From the NCBI GenBank assembly GCA_002176905.1, contig MSYE01000226.1, positions 1 through 62,223 of the forward strand: a stretch of 62,223 nt of DNA, read 5' to 3'. The notes under the pieces are model-generated. The model was not told where the DNA came from and searched no databases. It saw only the letters and a program-made list of their open reading frames with translations. This DNA is from a bacterium F11. Lineage in GTDB: Bacteria > Elusimicrobiota > Elusimicrobia > F11. How positions within the stretch are numbered: the first letter of the stretch is position 1; every line of letters starts with the position of its first letter. This document shows positions 9,039 through 17,123 of the stretch, piece by piece. Made by a program: the position numbers and the translations under genes.

Positions 9039-9869
9039 GTGAAAACACGACGAATTCCTTTCATTAAAATGCATGGGGCAGGAAATGATTTTGTTTTTCT
9101 GTCGCGAGAGAATACCTCTATTCCCATTACGAATAAACTGGCTCAACTCTTGTTGGATCGCCATTTTGGGGTAGGCGGAGACCAGCTGTTGGTATTAACG
9201 CCTGGAACCTCAACCCAAATTCCGTCTCTTAAAATCTATAACGCAGATGGTTCGCTTGCCGAGATGTGTGGAAATGGGGTCAGATCGGTGGCATTTTATC
9301 TGATGAAATATAAACAATATCGAAAGAATTTTTCTCTCCAAACCGATGCTGGCGAGATTGGTATTCAGTTCAAAGGAAAAAAGATTGAAGTGGATATGGG
9401 GGAACCCGTATTGGAAGGAAGAAAAATTCCTGTTCGAGCCAGAGGTCCGATTGTTAATAAATCGATTCAGGTTAAGGGGAAAACGTATAAAATTCATGCT
9501 GTTTCAATGGGAAATCCACACTGTGTGATTTATGTGAAGAATGTGACTCAATTTCCGGTTAAGGAGATTGGTCCCCTCATTGAGAAACATCTCTTTTTTC
9601 CGAATCGGGTCAATGTGGAGTTTGTGCAAGTCCTTCGTCAGAATCATGTTCGGGTTCGCGTTTGGGAAAGAGGAGCAGGGGAAACTTTGGCTTGTGGAAC
9701 TGGGGCTTGTGCGGTGGCGGTGGCCGGGGCCCGCTTTGGAAACACATCCCGAAATGTCAAAATAGATCTACCTGGGGGGTCATTGCAGGTGCGGTGGGGA
9801 GAGAACAACCACGTTTATTTGAGCGGGCCATCCGAGGTCACTTTCAGCGGAACATTTCTCATAGGATAA
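9039..9869 (+). CDS. dapF: Diaminopimelate epimerase
   Basis: Interconverts LL- and meso-diaminopimelate, supplying meso-DAP for peptidoglycan and lysine. 276 residues from GTG 9039 with a strong upstream AAGAGGAGAAGA. The cofactor-independent two-cysteine mechanism is intact: Cys77 in EMCGNG and Cys219 in ACGTG. The N-terminal GAGNDFVFL is typical. It lies 13 bases before dapA. Needed here because the pathway goes through DapL, which makes the LL isomer. Confidence 0.97.
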   Translation: MKTRRIPFIKMHGAGNDFVFLSRENTSIPITNKLAQLLLDRHFGVGGDQLLVLTPGTSTQIPSLKIYNADGSLAEMCGNGVRSVAFYLMKYKQYRKNFSLQTDAGEIGIQFKGKKIEVDMGEPVLEGRKIPVRARGPIVNKSIQVKGKTYKIHAVSMGNPHCVIYVKNVTQFPVKEIGPLIEKHLFFPNRVNVEFVQVLRQNHVRVRVWERGAGETLACGTGACAVAVAGARFGNTSRNVKIDLPGGSLQVRWGENNHVYLSGPSEVTFSGTFLIG

Positions 9870-9882
9870 GGAGAAGAAGTTT

Positions 9883-10782
9883 ATGTTTCAAGGTTCATTT
9901 GTTGCATTGGTCACTCCCTTTAAGAATGGAGGGGTAGACGAAAAGAAAATTCAAGAATTGGTGGAGTGGCATATCTCAGAAGGGACCAACGGCCTGGTGC
10001 CGGTGGGAACCACAGGGGAATCAGCTACCCTAACAACAGAAGAACATCTTCGGGTCATTGATCTTGTGGTCAAAGCCACAAGAAAAAGGATTCCGGTGTT
10101 GGCTGGTGCGGGTTCGAATTCAACAGCTGAGGCCGTCAGCCTGGCCAAAGAAGCTCAAAACCTATGGGCTGATGGTCTCTTATCGGTTTGTCCTTATTAC
10201 AACAAACCCACCCAGGAAGGACTCAAAGTCCATTTTACCGACATTGCGAAGGCGGTTAAGATTCCCATCATTCTTTATAATATTCCTTCTCGCACCGGGG
10301 TAAGCTTAAAGCCTGAAACCGTGGAATTTTTGGCCAAAAAAAACAAAAACATTGTGGGAATAAAGGACGCCACAGGAAGCATCGATCAAGCCACAGAAAT
10401 CATTCAACGACTGGGACCTGCTTTTTCTGTTTTGTCTGGTGATGATGCAATGACATTCCCATTGATGTCGGTGGGCGCGCAAGGCGGAATATCGGTGGCA
10501 GCCAATATTGTTCCCAAAGTGATGGTTGAATTGTGCCGTCTTGCTTCTTCTCAGAAGTTGGTGGAAGCGAGGAAGATCCATCACAAGATTGTTCCTCTTA
10601 TCAAAACGTTGTTTTTGGAGACCAATCCCATGCCGATCAAAACCGCCATGGCCGAACTGGGCCTCATTGATTCTGATGAGGTAAGAAAACCTCTTGTGCC
10701 GGTTCAACCCGAAACGCGAGAAAAAATCAAATTGACCCTAAAGGCTTTCGGGGTGAGTGTCCCGTCACCCGTGAAATTGTAA
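9883..10782 (+). CDS. dapA: 4-hydroxy-tetrahydrodipicolinate synthase
   Basis: Condenses pyruvate with aspartate semialdehyde, the committed step of lysine/DAP synthesis. 299 residues, a TIM barrel. GTTGES sits in the substrate loop, Tyr132 in LYNIPSRTG, and the Schiff-base Lys161 in GIKDATGS. Ribosome site AAGGAGAAGAAG precedes the ATG. The TAA stop shares its last base with the dapB ATG. Lysine feedback sites were not examined. Confidence 0.97.
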   Translation: MFQGSFVALVTPFKNGGVDEKKIQELVEWHISEGTNGLVPVGTTGESATLTTEEHLRVIDLVVKATRKRIPVLAGAGSNSTAEAVSLAKEAQNLWADGLLSVCPYYNKPTQEGLKVHFTDIAKAVKIPIILYNIPSRTGVSLKPETVEFLAKKNKNIVGIKDATGSIDQATEIIQRLGPAFSVLSGDDAMTFPLMSVGAQGGISVAANIVPKVMVELCRLASSQKLVEARKIHHKIVPLIKTLFLETNPMPIKTAMAELGLIDSDEVRKPLVPVQPETREKIKLTLKAFGVSVPSPVKL

Positions 10783-11579
10783 TGAAGAACAAATCAAAGT
10801 CAAAAATACGTCTTACCCTTATGGGTGCTTGTGGAAGAATGGGGGCCCGCATCCTGTCCTTGGTAGAAAAAGATTCTCGGTTTCAAGTAATGGCGGGTGT
10901 CGAACAACCCGGGAGTGGTTATGTGGGATCCTTTGTTGCGAAGGGTAAAGCTCCTGTGGTCGGGAAAGTGGAAGAAGTTTTGCCAAAGACCGATGTGGTC
11001 ATTGATTTCACATCACCTCAGGCGATTCTCAAAACAGCGGCCAAAGTCTCAAAGAGCCGTCGGGCTTTGGTGATCGGGACAACGGGATTAACACCCGCAG
11101 TCCAAAAAAAGTTAAGAATCTTTTCCCGTCGGATTCCCATCGTGTTCTCCCCCAATATGAGCATGGGGATGAACATGTTGTTTCGGTTGGTTCAAATGGC
11201 CGCGGAGAAATTGGATCAATATGACATCGAAATCATCGAAGCCCATCATAATCAGAAAAAAGATTCGCCTTCTGGTACGGCGGTGCGATTGGCGGAGATT
11301 GCAACCGAAGCCTCAGGCCGCAAACAAAAGGATTGGGTGTATGGGAGAAAAGGAATAATTGGCGCCCGAAAAAAGAAAGAAGTGGGTGTGTTGGCTGTGC
11401 GTGCCGGTGACATTGTCGGCGATCATACAGTTCTCCTTTCACATGCAGGGGAACGATTGGAGTTGGTCCACCGCGCCCACTCACGAGATACATTTGCGAC
11501 TGGTGCGCTGGAAGCCGCCGCCTGGATTGCGAGAAGGAAGCCAGGGCTCTATAACATGTTTGATGTCCTAAAGATTTAG
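10782..11579 (+). CDS. dapB: 4-hydroxy-tetrahydrodipicolinate reductase
   Basis: Reduces the DapA product to tetrahydrodipicolinate with NAD(P)H. 265 residues. The Rossmann loop is GACGRMG near residue 14. The catalytic His pair (His155/His156) and Lys159 lie in EAHHNQKKDSPSGTA, the family signature. It overlaps dapA by one base. It is followed by a 94-base gap before dapL in which I see no gene or clear terminator. Confidence 0.97.
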   Translation: MKNKSKSKIRLTLMGACGRMGARILSLVEKDSRFQVMAGVEQPGSGYVGSFVAKGKAPVVGKVEEVLPKTDVVIDFTSPQAILKTAAKVSKSRRALVIGTTGLTPAVQKKLRIFSRRIPIVFSPNMSMGMNMLFRLVQMAAEKLDQYDIEIIEAHHNQKKDSPSGTAVRLAEIATEASGRKQKDWVYGRKGIIGARKKKEVGVLAVRAGDIVGDHTVLLSHAGERLELVHRAHSRDTFATGALEAAAWIARRKPGLYNMFDVLKI

Positions 11580-11673
11580 TCTCCGCCTCTCCTTGTTTAT
11601 GCCAAAAACATTTGATCAAAGCAGCACTTCGTTCAAAAGGTTCAGAAAAAATTAATAAAAAGGTAGGAAATTT

Positions 11674-12843
11674 ATGCAAGTCAGAGCCTCGTTAAATCAG
11701 CGTCTTCAGAAATTGCCGCCTTATTTGTTTGCACAGTTGGATCGCAAAAAGAAAGCGGTTCTAGAAAAGGGTGTCGACTTAATTTCTCTTGGTGTGGGAG
11801 ATCCTGACAAACCCACTCCTCCGCATATTATTGAAGCGGGGAAGACGGCTTTGGGAAATCCCAAACATCACCAATATCCTTTTGGAGCGGGGTTGAACCA
11901 ATTCCGCGAAGCCGCGGCCAATTTCATGCAAAGGCGATTTGGCGTGAAGCTCGATCCAAAAACGGAAATTTATTCCCTTATCGGAACGAAAGAAGGGATT
12001 GGACATTTGCCATTGGCTATTGTTGATCCCAAAGATGTGGTGTTGGTTCCTGATCCGGGCTATCCGGTTTATCAAGGATCAACTCTTTTGGCTGAAGGTG
12101 AAGTATATAATCTGCCTCTTGTGGAAGAAAATGGATACCTTCCCAATTTGGAGGAGATTCCGATTCATGTTCTTGAAAGAGCCAGCCTTATGTTTTTGGG
12201 ATACCCCAACAACCCAACCTCTGCCATTGCCACATGGGCCTATTTTGAAAATTTGGTACGGTTTGCCAAGAAACACCAGATTGTGATTGCCCATGATAAT
12301 GCCTACTCAGAAATTTATTTTGAAAAACCGCCCATTAGTTTCCTCGAAGTTCCTGGGGCCAAAGAAGTGGGGGTAGAATTTCATTCGTTATCCAAAACCT
12401 ACAATATGACCGGTTGGCGGCTGGGATGGGTTTGTGGCAACAAACAGATTATCAAGCAGTTGGCTACGATTAAGGACAACTACGATTCGGGGGTCTTTGA
12501 AGCGGTCCAGATAGCCGGTGTCACCGCTCTAACGGGACCCCAGGATTGTGTGGGGGCCATGCGCCAATTGTATAAGGAAAGAAGAGACTATCTTGTTCCC
12601 GCACTTCGAAAATTGGGTTGGGAGGTTAACAATCCGGCGGCCACTTTTTATGTTTGGTCAAAAACACCAAGAGGACTCTCTTCCATGGATACCGTGTCCC
12701 ACATCCTCGATAAAGCCGGGGTCATGACCACACCGGGAACTGGCTTTGGACCAAGCGGGGAAGGATACATTCGCTTTGCTCTAACCGTTGACATCCCCCG
12801 CCTTGAAGAAGCCGTCCAACGCATATCCAAACTAAAGTGGTAG
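11674..12843 (+). CDS. dapL: LL-diaminopimelate aminotransferase
   Basis: Converts tetrahydrodipicolinate straight to LL-diaminopimelate using glutamate, replacing the DapD-DapC-DapE succinylase branch. 389 residues, class I/II fold, opening with SLGVGDPDKPTPPHI as in this subfamily. The PLP lysine is Lys241 in SLSKTYNMTGWRLGW. The role is assigned from sequence similarity plus context: it ends a dapF-dapA-dapB row with no dapD or dapE. A related aminotransferase of other specificity cannot be excluded by motif alone. A ribosome site (GGTAGGA) is present. Its TAG stop directly abuts a MITE-like element. Confidence 0.88.
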   Translation: MQVRASLNQRLQKLPPYLFAQLDRKKKAVLEKGVDLISLGVGDPDKPTPPHIIEAGKTALGNPKHHQYPFGAGLNQFREAAANFMQRRFGVKLDPKTEIYSLIGTKEGIGHLPLAIVDPKDVVLVPDPGYPVYQGSTLLAEGEVYNLPLVEENGYLPNLEEIPIHVLERASLMFLGYPNNPTSAIATWAYFENLVRFAKKHQIVIAHDNAYSEIYFEKPPISFLEVPGAKEVGVEFHSLSKTYNMTGWRLGWVCGNKQIIKQLATIKDNYDSGVFEAVQIAGVTALTGPQDCVGAMRQLYKERRDYLVPALRKLGWEVNNPAATFYVWSKTPRGLSSMDTVSHILDKAGVMTTPGTGFGPSGEGYIRFALTVDIPRLEEAVQRISKLKW

Positions 12844-13031
12844 AGGGGTCAGGTGTTCGGTATTCGGTAGTTCTAAAATCTGATCCAAAATCAGGATTCT
12901 CTCAGATCTCTTTAATTCAATTGAGAGGAAAGGATTCTGTAATTGGGACTCTCTATCTGAGAGAAATTTAACACTATAAATAATGAATGGATGGAAGTGA
13001 CAAACTACCGAATACCGAACACCTGACCCCT
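12844..13031. mobile_element. MITE-like element, copy A (between convergent dapL and mgtE)
   Basis: 188 bp bounded by perfect ~29-bp terminal inverted repeats beginning AGGGGTCAGGTGTTCGGTAT and ending with its complement ...CACCTGACCCCT. The internal part is AT-rich. Copies B, C and D lie at 32922-33114, 48492-48683 and 53168-53320. It carries no gene. It exactly fills the gap between the dapL stop and the mgtE stop, whose TGA begins on its last base, so it probably also works as a two-way transcription terminator. No target-site duplication was seen. Confidence 0.85.
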
Positions 13032-14404
13032 CACAGAAGAAGCCACATGGCTAGTAGGAAGTAGATGGCGGTTCCTACAATATCGGTCATGGTGGTAATG
13101 ATGGGACCCGTGGCGGTAGCGGGGTCGACACCGACCCGAACCAAGGACAAGGGCCCAAGGACACCTGTGAGTGTGGCCACGGTCATTGATACCACTGTTG
13201 CAAGCCCAATGACAACAGGAAACAAGGGCCCGAATTGACCCCCATAAATAACAAGAGCCATCCCACCAATAATAAAGCCATAGACCACACCAAGGAAAAA
13301 TCCGATGGCTGTTTCTTTGAGGAGAATTTTCCACTGATCCGAGATGTCGTATTCTTGAATGGCCAAGGCACGAACCAGAATCATTGACGATTGGGACCCC
13401 ACATTTCCTCCCATGGCGATAATAAAAGGAAGAAAAGACGCCAACGCCAACACGCGTGACAACACAAAGTCAAACCGAAAAATCAGGAGCGCCACAAGGA
13501 CCTGTCCAATACAAGTTGCGATCAACCAAGGAAATCGGATTTTCATTTTGCTCCAAATGGATTCAGATTCCAGTTCTTCTGATCCGGTTCCCGCCATTTT
13601 GGCGATGTCTTCTGTGACCTCTTCTTCTACAAGGGGGATGATGTCTTCGGCATCAATGATTCCCAGAAGCCGGTTATCGGAATCCATAACAGGGGCCATA
13701 GAGGGTTTGTATTTGGTGAACAGATGAATGGCTTCTTCTTGATCTTGATTGGGATCAAGCCGCAAAAAGCGGACCGGGCTTATGTACTGGCTTAGTTTCA
13801 TGTTTGATGGGGCAGAGATCAATTCCCTTAGGTAAACCACTCCCACCACCTTCTTGTTTTTATCTGTTACATAATAGCCATCCTGTCCATCTCCTTTTCG
13901 AAGACGATTGGCCTGTCGGATCCGTTGCATGGCTTGGGCGGTTGAGAGGTTGGGGGTGAGCTCAACGAGTTGAATTCGCATCCACGATCCAACCGAGTTA
14001 TCGGGATACTTGAGGATTTGATCAACTTCTTTTTTCTGTTCTTTCTCAAGAAGGGAATAGAGATGCCGAACACTTTTTTCGGGGAGTTCGTAAAAAATTC
14101 GGACCGCCTCTTCTGGATCAAAATCATCCAACAACCCTTCCAACTCTTTGTTGGCAAGAGAATTGAGAATATGGTTTTGATCTTCGGGATCGAGTTCTTG
14201 GAAAAGGAGAGTTGCATTGCGGCCAGATAAAAGCCGAAAGAGAAGAGTTTGTTCGTTTCGGGAGAATTCAGCCCAAACATCGGCCAAATCCGGAAGTGAT
14301 ATCGATTTAAGGATGTTTTTGATTTCCTTAAAGTTTCTTTTCTCTAAGAGCTCCTTTAATTCAGGAACAAAAAGGCGGGCGAGTTGGAAGGAAGATGAAA
14401 CCAT
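13031..14404 (-). CDS. mgtE: Magnesium transporter MgtE
   Basis: 457 residues with the full MgtE layout: an N-terminal helical superhelix domain (about residues 15-125), a pair of CBS domains (about 130-260), a connecting helix, then five membrane helices ending ...AIYFLLAMWLLL. The family forms a dimeric Mg2+ channel gated by Mg2+ bound between N and CBS domains. It is convergent with dapL. Upstream lies queF on the same strand after 5 bases, so the two may be co-transcribed. I saw no M-box riboswitch in the short gap before queF. Confidence 0.95.
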   Translation of the reverse strand: MVSSSFQLARLFVPELKELLEKRNFKEIKNILKSISLPDLADVWAEFSRNEQTLLFRLLSGRNATLLFQELDPEDQNHILNSLANKELEGLLDDFDPEEAVRIFYELPEKSVRHLYSLLEKEQKKEVDQILKYPDNSVGSWMRIQLVELTPNLSTAQAMQRIRQANRLRKGDGQDGYYVTDKNKKVVGVVYLRELISAPSNMKLSQYISPVRFLRLDPNQDQEEAIHLFTKYKPSMAPVMDSDNRLLGIIDAEDIIPLVEEEVTEDIAKMAGTGSEELESESIWSKMKIRFPWLIATCIGQVLVALLIFRFDFVLSRVLALASFLPFIIAMGGNVGSQSSMILVRALAIQEYDISDQWKILLKETAIGFFLGVVYGFIIGGMALVIYGGQFGPLFPVVIGLATVVSMTVATLTGVLGPLSLVRVGVDPATATGPIITTMTDIVGTAIYFLLAMWLLL

Positions 14405-14409
14405 GTTTG

Positions 14410-14832
14410 TTACCTGCGATTTTTTATCCGTTTGCCCAGAAGGCCGTTGTAATTGACTTCAACCGAACTCTTGATTCCGCCTCGGGATGAAAATTCGCCT
14501 CGCACAATAGCCCAGCGGGGAAGACAGGCCGTCACCACATCATTGAGAATTTTGTTAACAGCATTCTCATAGAAAATGCCAAGACTTCGGTATTTAAGGA
14601 CATACATTTTGAGCGATTTCAGCTCCATAATCTTTTTATCCGGACAATATGTGATAATAAGGGTTCCAAAATCAGGAAGCTGAGTTTTGGGACATATAGA
14701 TGTATATTCTGGAATCGAAATCGAGATTTGATAATCATTGGAATATTGATTGTCAAAACATTCGATTCGTGGCATCTTCGCATTGATGCCGGCTTTGGCA
14801 TGACGCGATGAATATCCTAGTTTGGTTTTCAT
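14410..14832 (-). CDS. queF: 7-cyano-7-deazaguanine reductase (preQ0 reductase)
   Basis: Reduces preQ0 to preQ1 with NADPH in queuosine synthesis. 140 residues, the single-domain type. Catalytic Cys47 lies in TSICPKTQLPDFG, with Asp54 seven residues later as in the family, and the NADPH motif is ELKSLK. The usual His-Glu pair after the motif reads Tyr-Glu here (GIFYEN), which may be a subfamily trait. No other queuosine gene is in the window. It overlaps no gene and probably leads an operon into mgtE. Confidence 0.93.
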   Translation of the reverse strand: MKTKLGYSSRHAKAGINAKMPRIECFDNQYSNDYQISISIPEYTSICPKTQLPDFGTLIITYCPDKKIMELKSLKMYVLKYRSLGIFYENAVNKILNDVVTACLPRWAIVRGEFSSRGGIKSSVEVNYNGLLGKRIKNRR

Positions 14833-14877
14833 AATTGTTAACCACCTTTATCGAGGATCAATGATACAATTTTCATC

Positions 14878-14896
14878 CGCCTCTTAAGAGAGGCCC
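14878..14896. promoter_or_regulatory. Short palindrome between divergent queF and mazG
   Basis: Near-perfect inverted repeat around GCCTCTTAAGAGAGGC in the 76-base gap between the divergent queF and mazG genes. It could be an operator for both or a small hairpin in the queF leader. Nothing ties it to a known regulator or to a preQ1 riboswitch. Confidence 0.35.
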
Positions 14897-14908
14897 TTTG
14901 GTACAAAC

Positions 14909-15331
14909 ATGAGAAAAAAAGAGAAAAAAACAACATTCCAAGAACTGGTAAAAATTATGGCGCGGCTACGGGCTCCGGGAGGGTGTCCTTGGGATCGGGA
15001 ACAAACCCATCAATCTCTGCTTCGGTATTTGAGGGAGGAGTCAGAAGAGGTGTGCCATGCTGTTCAACGAAATGATATGGACAACCTAAAAGAGGAGCTG
15101 GGGGACGTTCTCCTCCAAATTCTTTTTCACGCAGAAATTGCAGAGGAGCGAGGAGACTTTGATATCACAGACATCCTCAGGATCCTCAAAAAGAAACTCG
15201 TTTCGCGTCATCCTCATGTTTTTGATAAGAAGAAAAACAAAGAGACCTTAACCGCAGACGAAGTTAAGAAGCGATGGAAAATCATGAAAAAGAAGGAAGA
15301 AGCCAGAAAGCATAGAAATTTGAAAAAATGA
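14909..15331 (+). CDS. mazG: MazG-type nucleoside triphosphate pyrophosphohydrolase
   Basis: 140 residues, a single MazG domain: RLRAPGGCPWDREQTHQSL, then the Mg-binding EExxE...ExxD helices (EESEEV and KEELGDVLLQ), and the RHPHVF tail. The family hydrolyses non-canonical or excess NTPs to NMP and pyrophosphate. The E. coli protein has two such domains; this short form corresponds to one. It ends in a Lys-rich tail. It is divergent from queF. Confidence 0.93.
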   Translation: MRKKEKKTTFQELVKIMARLRAPGGCPWDREQTHQSLLRYLREESEEVCHAVQRNDMDNLKEELGDVLLQILFHAEIAEERGDFDITDILRILKKKLVSRHPHVFDKKKNKETLTADEVKKRWKIMKKKEEARKHRNLKK

Positions 15332-15421
15332 AAATGGAACCACGTCACAAGTCCAGATCATGAAATATGAAGATACTTAAACTGGTGTCGGACACCTGTG
15401 AATTAAAAAGGAGAAACAAAT

Positions 15422-16006
15422 ATGACCTTAACCAAGAGAAAACATTCGTTTCGATTCTTTAGTCAATTTAAAATTATCAATAGATTACACGGAAAATTGA
15501 TTCTTTTAACTCTTATTGTTCTTGTTTGTGTCCTAATTGGATTGTCGCTTGTGGGGAATGGCGCTATTGTCTATTTGATTAATCAAAGCGCTATGTTTGA
15601 TGAAGTCCTTATTACAAAATTAGAATTATTAAACAAATACAGTCTTATTGGGGCGGCAGTGTTCGGTTGTTTATTTTTCTTTTTGATTTTTATGGGATCC
15701 AATGTAATCCCTGGGCCCCTTTACCGGTTAGAGAAGACATTGCTAAAAATGGCGGAAGGCGATATCAGTTTAAAATTAAATATTCGGAAACACGATGAAT
15801 TACAGAAAACAGCCAACATATTTAATCACACTTTCGATAAATTGCGAGACTTAATTAAAAAAGACCGCGATGCTTTTTCGGGAAAGCTTGATGAAATTGA
15901 AAAGATAGCTTCCCAATTAAGTGATCTTGGTCAAAAAAATGAAGCCGCCAGCCTACGTGCGATTCTCTCAGAAATAAAAAATACTCCACCAAATATCAAA
16001 ATTTGA
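15422..16006 (+). CDS. Two-helix membrane protein with HAMP-like segment
   Basis: 194 residues. There are two membrane helices (about 27-52 and 75-95) with a short periplasmic loop. Then comes a HAMP-like region (VIPGPLYRLEKTLLKMAEGDISLKL, split across about 98-122) and a charged C-terminal coiled coil. This resembles the membrane half of a chemoreceptor or histidine kinase without the signalling domain. It may transmit or buffer a membrane signal, but no partner is adjacent. AAAGGAGAAACAAAT precedes the ATG. A strong hairpin overlaps its stop. Confidence 0.7.
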   Translation: MTLTKRKHSFRFFSQFKIINRLHGKLILLTLIVLVCVLIGLSLVGNGAIVYLINQSAMFDEVLITKLELLNKYSLIGAAVFGCLFFFLIFMGSNVIPGPLYRLEKTLLKMAEGDISLKLNIRKHDELQKTANIFNHTFDKLRDLIKKDRDAFSGKLDEIEKIASQLSDLGQKNEAASLRAILSEIKNTPPNIKI

Positions 16007-16042
16007 CGTTTGGGGGACCCCTCTTATGATCCCCCAAACGTC
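16005..16042. terminator. Two-way terminator hairpin between convergent genes
   Basis: Perfect 13-bp arms GACGTTTGGGGGA (16005-16017) and TCCCCCAAACGTC (16030-16042) around a 12-base loop, lying between the stops of two convergent genes. There is no long T-run on either side, so it may act with Rho or as a simple stem. Confidence 0.75.
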
Positions 16043-16048
16043 TCTGCG

Positions 16049-16339
16049 TTACCCGCAGGTTTCCAATGGGAGGTTCCCATAGGATTTGCCACAGCTTCTA
16101 TTGTACTTCCCAATTAAAACATTCATTTGGTTGCAAATCCCCACATCGGGGCTGCTACCCGCTTTGGAGGCTTGCCACTGTATGTTCCAGAATTCGATTG
16201 TTTCCAAGGCATTTTTACACCGTGATGCTTTGGCACTTAAGCCTGTAAAGTAAGTGGCTGCCAAAATAATGAGCAGAATTCCGGCCACAAGAATGGTTAG
16301 AACGGCTCCCCTCTCGCTTTGCAAGTGAACTTTCTTCAT
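16049..16339 (-). CDS. Small single-helix membrane protein, possibly pilin/TadE-like
   Basis: 96 residues from the ATG at 16339, which has AGGAGG just upstream; a longer frame starts at 16375 but lacks a ribosome site. A short N-terminal leader ending SERGAV is followed by one hydrophobic helix (LTILVAGILLIILAATYF) and a C-terminal part with four cysteines. The ERGA-helix pattern recalls TadE or minor pilin-like proteins, but no pilus gene is nearby, so this is tentative. Confidence 0.6.
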   Translation of the reverse strand: MKKVHLQSERGAVLTILVAGILLIILAATYFTGLSAKASRCKNALETIEFWNIQWQASKAGSSPDVGICNQMNVLIGKYNRSCGKSYGNLPLETCG

Positions 16340-16468
16340 GTCATCCTCCTCGCTGTGGTTTGAGTTTGCATCCAATGAAAAAATAACAAGGGGATATGGA
16401 GAAGGTTCCTTCTTTTTTTAATTCTTTTTTATTGAGGAAGAGTGGTGGGGGGTATGCGAAAGAAAGGG

Positions 16469-17122
16469 TCAGATCTGACCCAACGAAGAAATGATAGAGG
16501 ATTTGCATTTATCAAGGTTTTTGGCTTCGGGATTCAGGATGTTTCCTTGATACAGAATCGCTTTTCGGGTCAGACGGAGAGCGCCTCCGACTATTTTTTG
16601 GCCTTCTTGCATCACATCGTGACAAATGGGGGCCTGAAAACAGAGGGAAAATCGGTCACAGGTCTCAATTTCAGGAGAGGCATCACAAGGGCCTGATTCC
16701 GGGCTAAACAGGGATAAGCTTGGAAGACCAATGGTTTCCTCTATCCCTTTTTTTATGATCATGTGGATTGCTTTGTAACAATCACGAGGATTTTCAGGAA
16801 AGATTCCTTTTTCCCGTGGCCAGATAAGAGAGAGGCTTAAGTCCGTTGGTTGATGAAAAACCACGCCTCCGCCAGTTGGACGTTGAACAATCTCCACATT
16901 TCCCTTATTTTCAGCCCATCGCTGAACAAGTTCTCCGTTTTGGAGATACCCATAAGAGATGGTTGGTCTCATCCATTGAAAAAAACGTAATTTGGGTTCG
17001 AATTCGGTCGAATTGGTTTGAGATAGCAAATAATCCTTATCTATCTTCATATGGGAAGAACCCGGTAGAGAAGGACTATGGTTAACTTGCCATGAAGCGG
17101 GTTTTAAAGTCACGGTCGCCAT
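16469..17122 (-). CDS. Lipoate-protein ligase / octanoyltransferase family protein
   Basis: 217 residues from ATG 17122, one base after the gcvPB stop; a longer frame to 17179 would overlap gcvPB. It carries the cofactor-transferase fold signature RPTGGGVVFH and the substrate lysine motif KIVGGALRLTRKAILYQG. Such enzymes attach lipoate, or octanoate as the LipA precursor, to carrier lysines. In this cluster with lipA and gcvH it most likely octanoylates or lipoylates GcvH (LipM/LplA-type). Which donor it uses cannot be read from the sequence. Confidence 0.85.
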   Translation of the reverse strand: MATVTLKPASWQVNHSPSLPGSSHMKIDKDYLLSQTNSTEFEPKLRFFQWMRPTISYGYLQNGELVQRWAENKGNVEIVQRPTGGGVVFHQPTDLSLSLIWPREKGIFPENPRDCYKAIHMIIKKGIEETIGLPSLSLFSPESGPCDASPEIETCDRFSLCFQAPICHDVMQEGQKIVGGALRLTRKAILYQGNILNPEAKNLDKCKSSIISSLGQI

Positions 17123-17123
17123 T

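Noticed and set aside
13005..13334. 109-residue minus-strand open frame ending GQVFGIR
   Set aside because: Shadow of mgtE in another frame that ends in MITE copy A.
15380..15402. GGTGTCGGACACC palindrome before the HAMP-like gene as an operator
   Set aside because: Single copy with no promoter elements placed around it; support is too weak to call.
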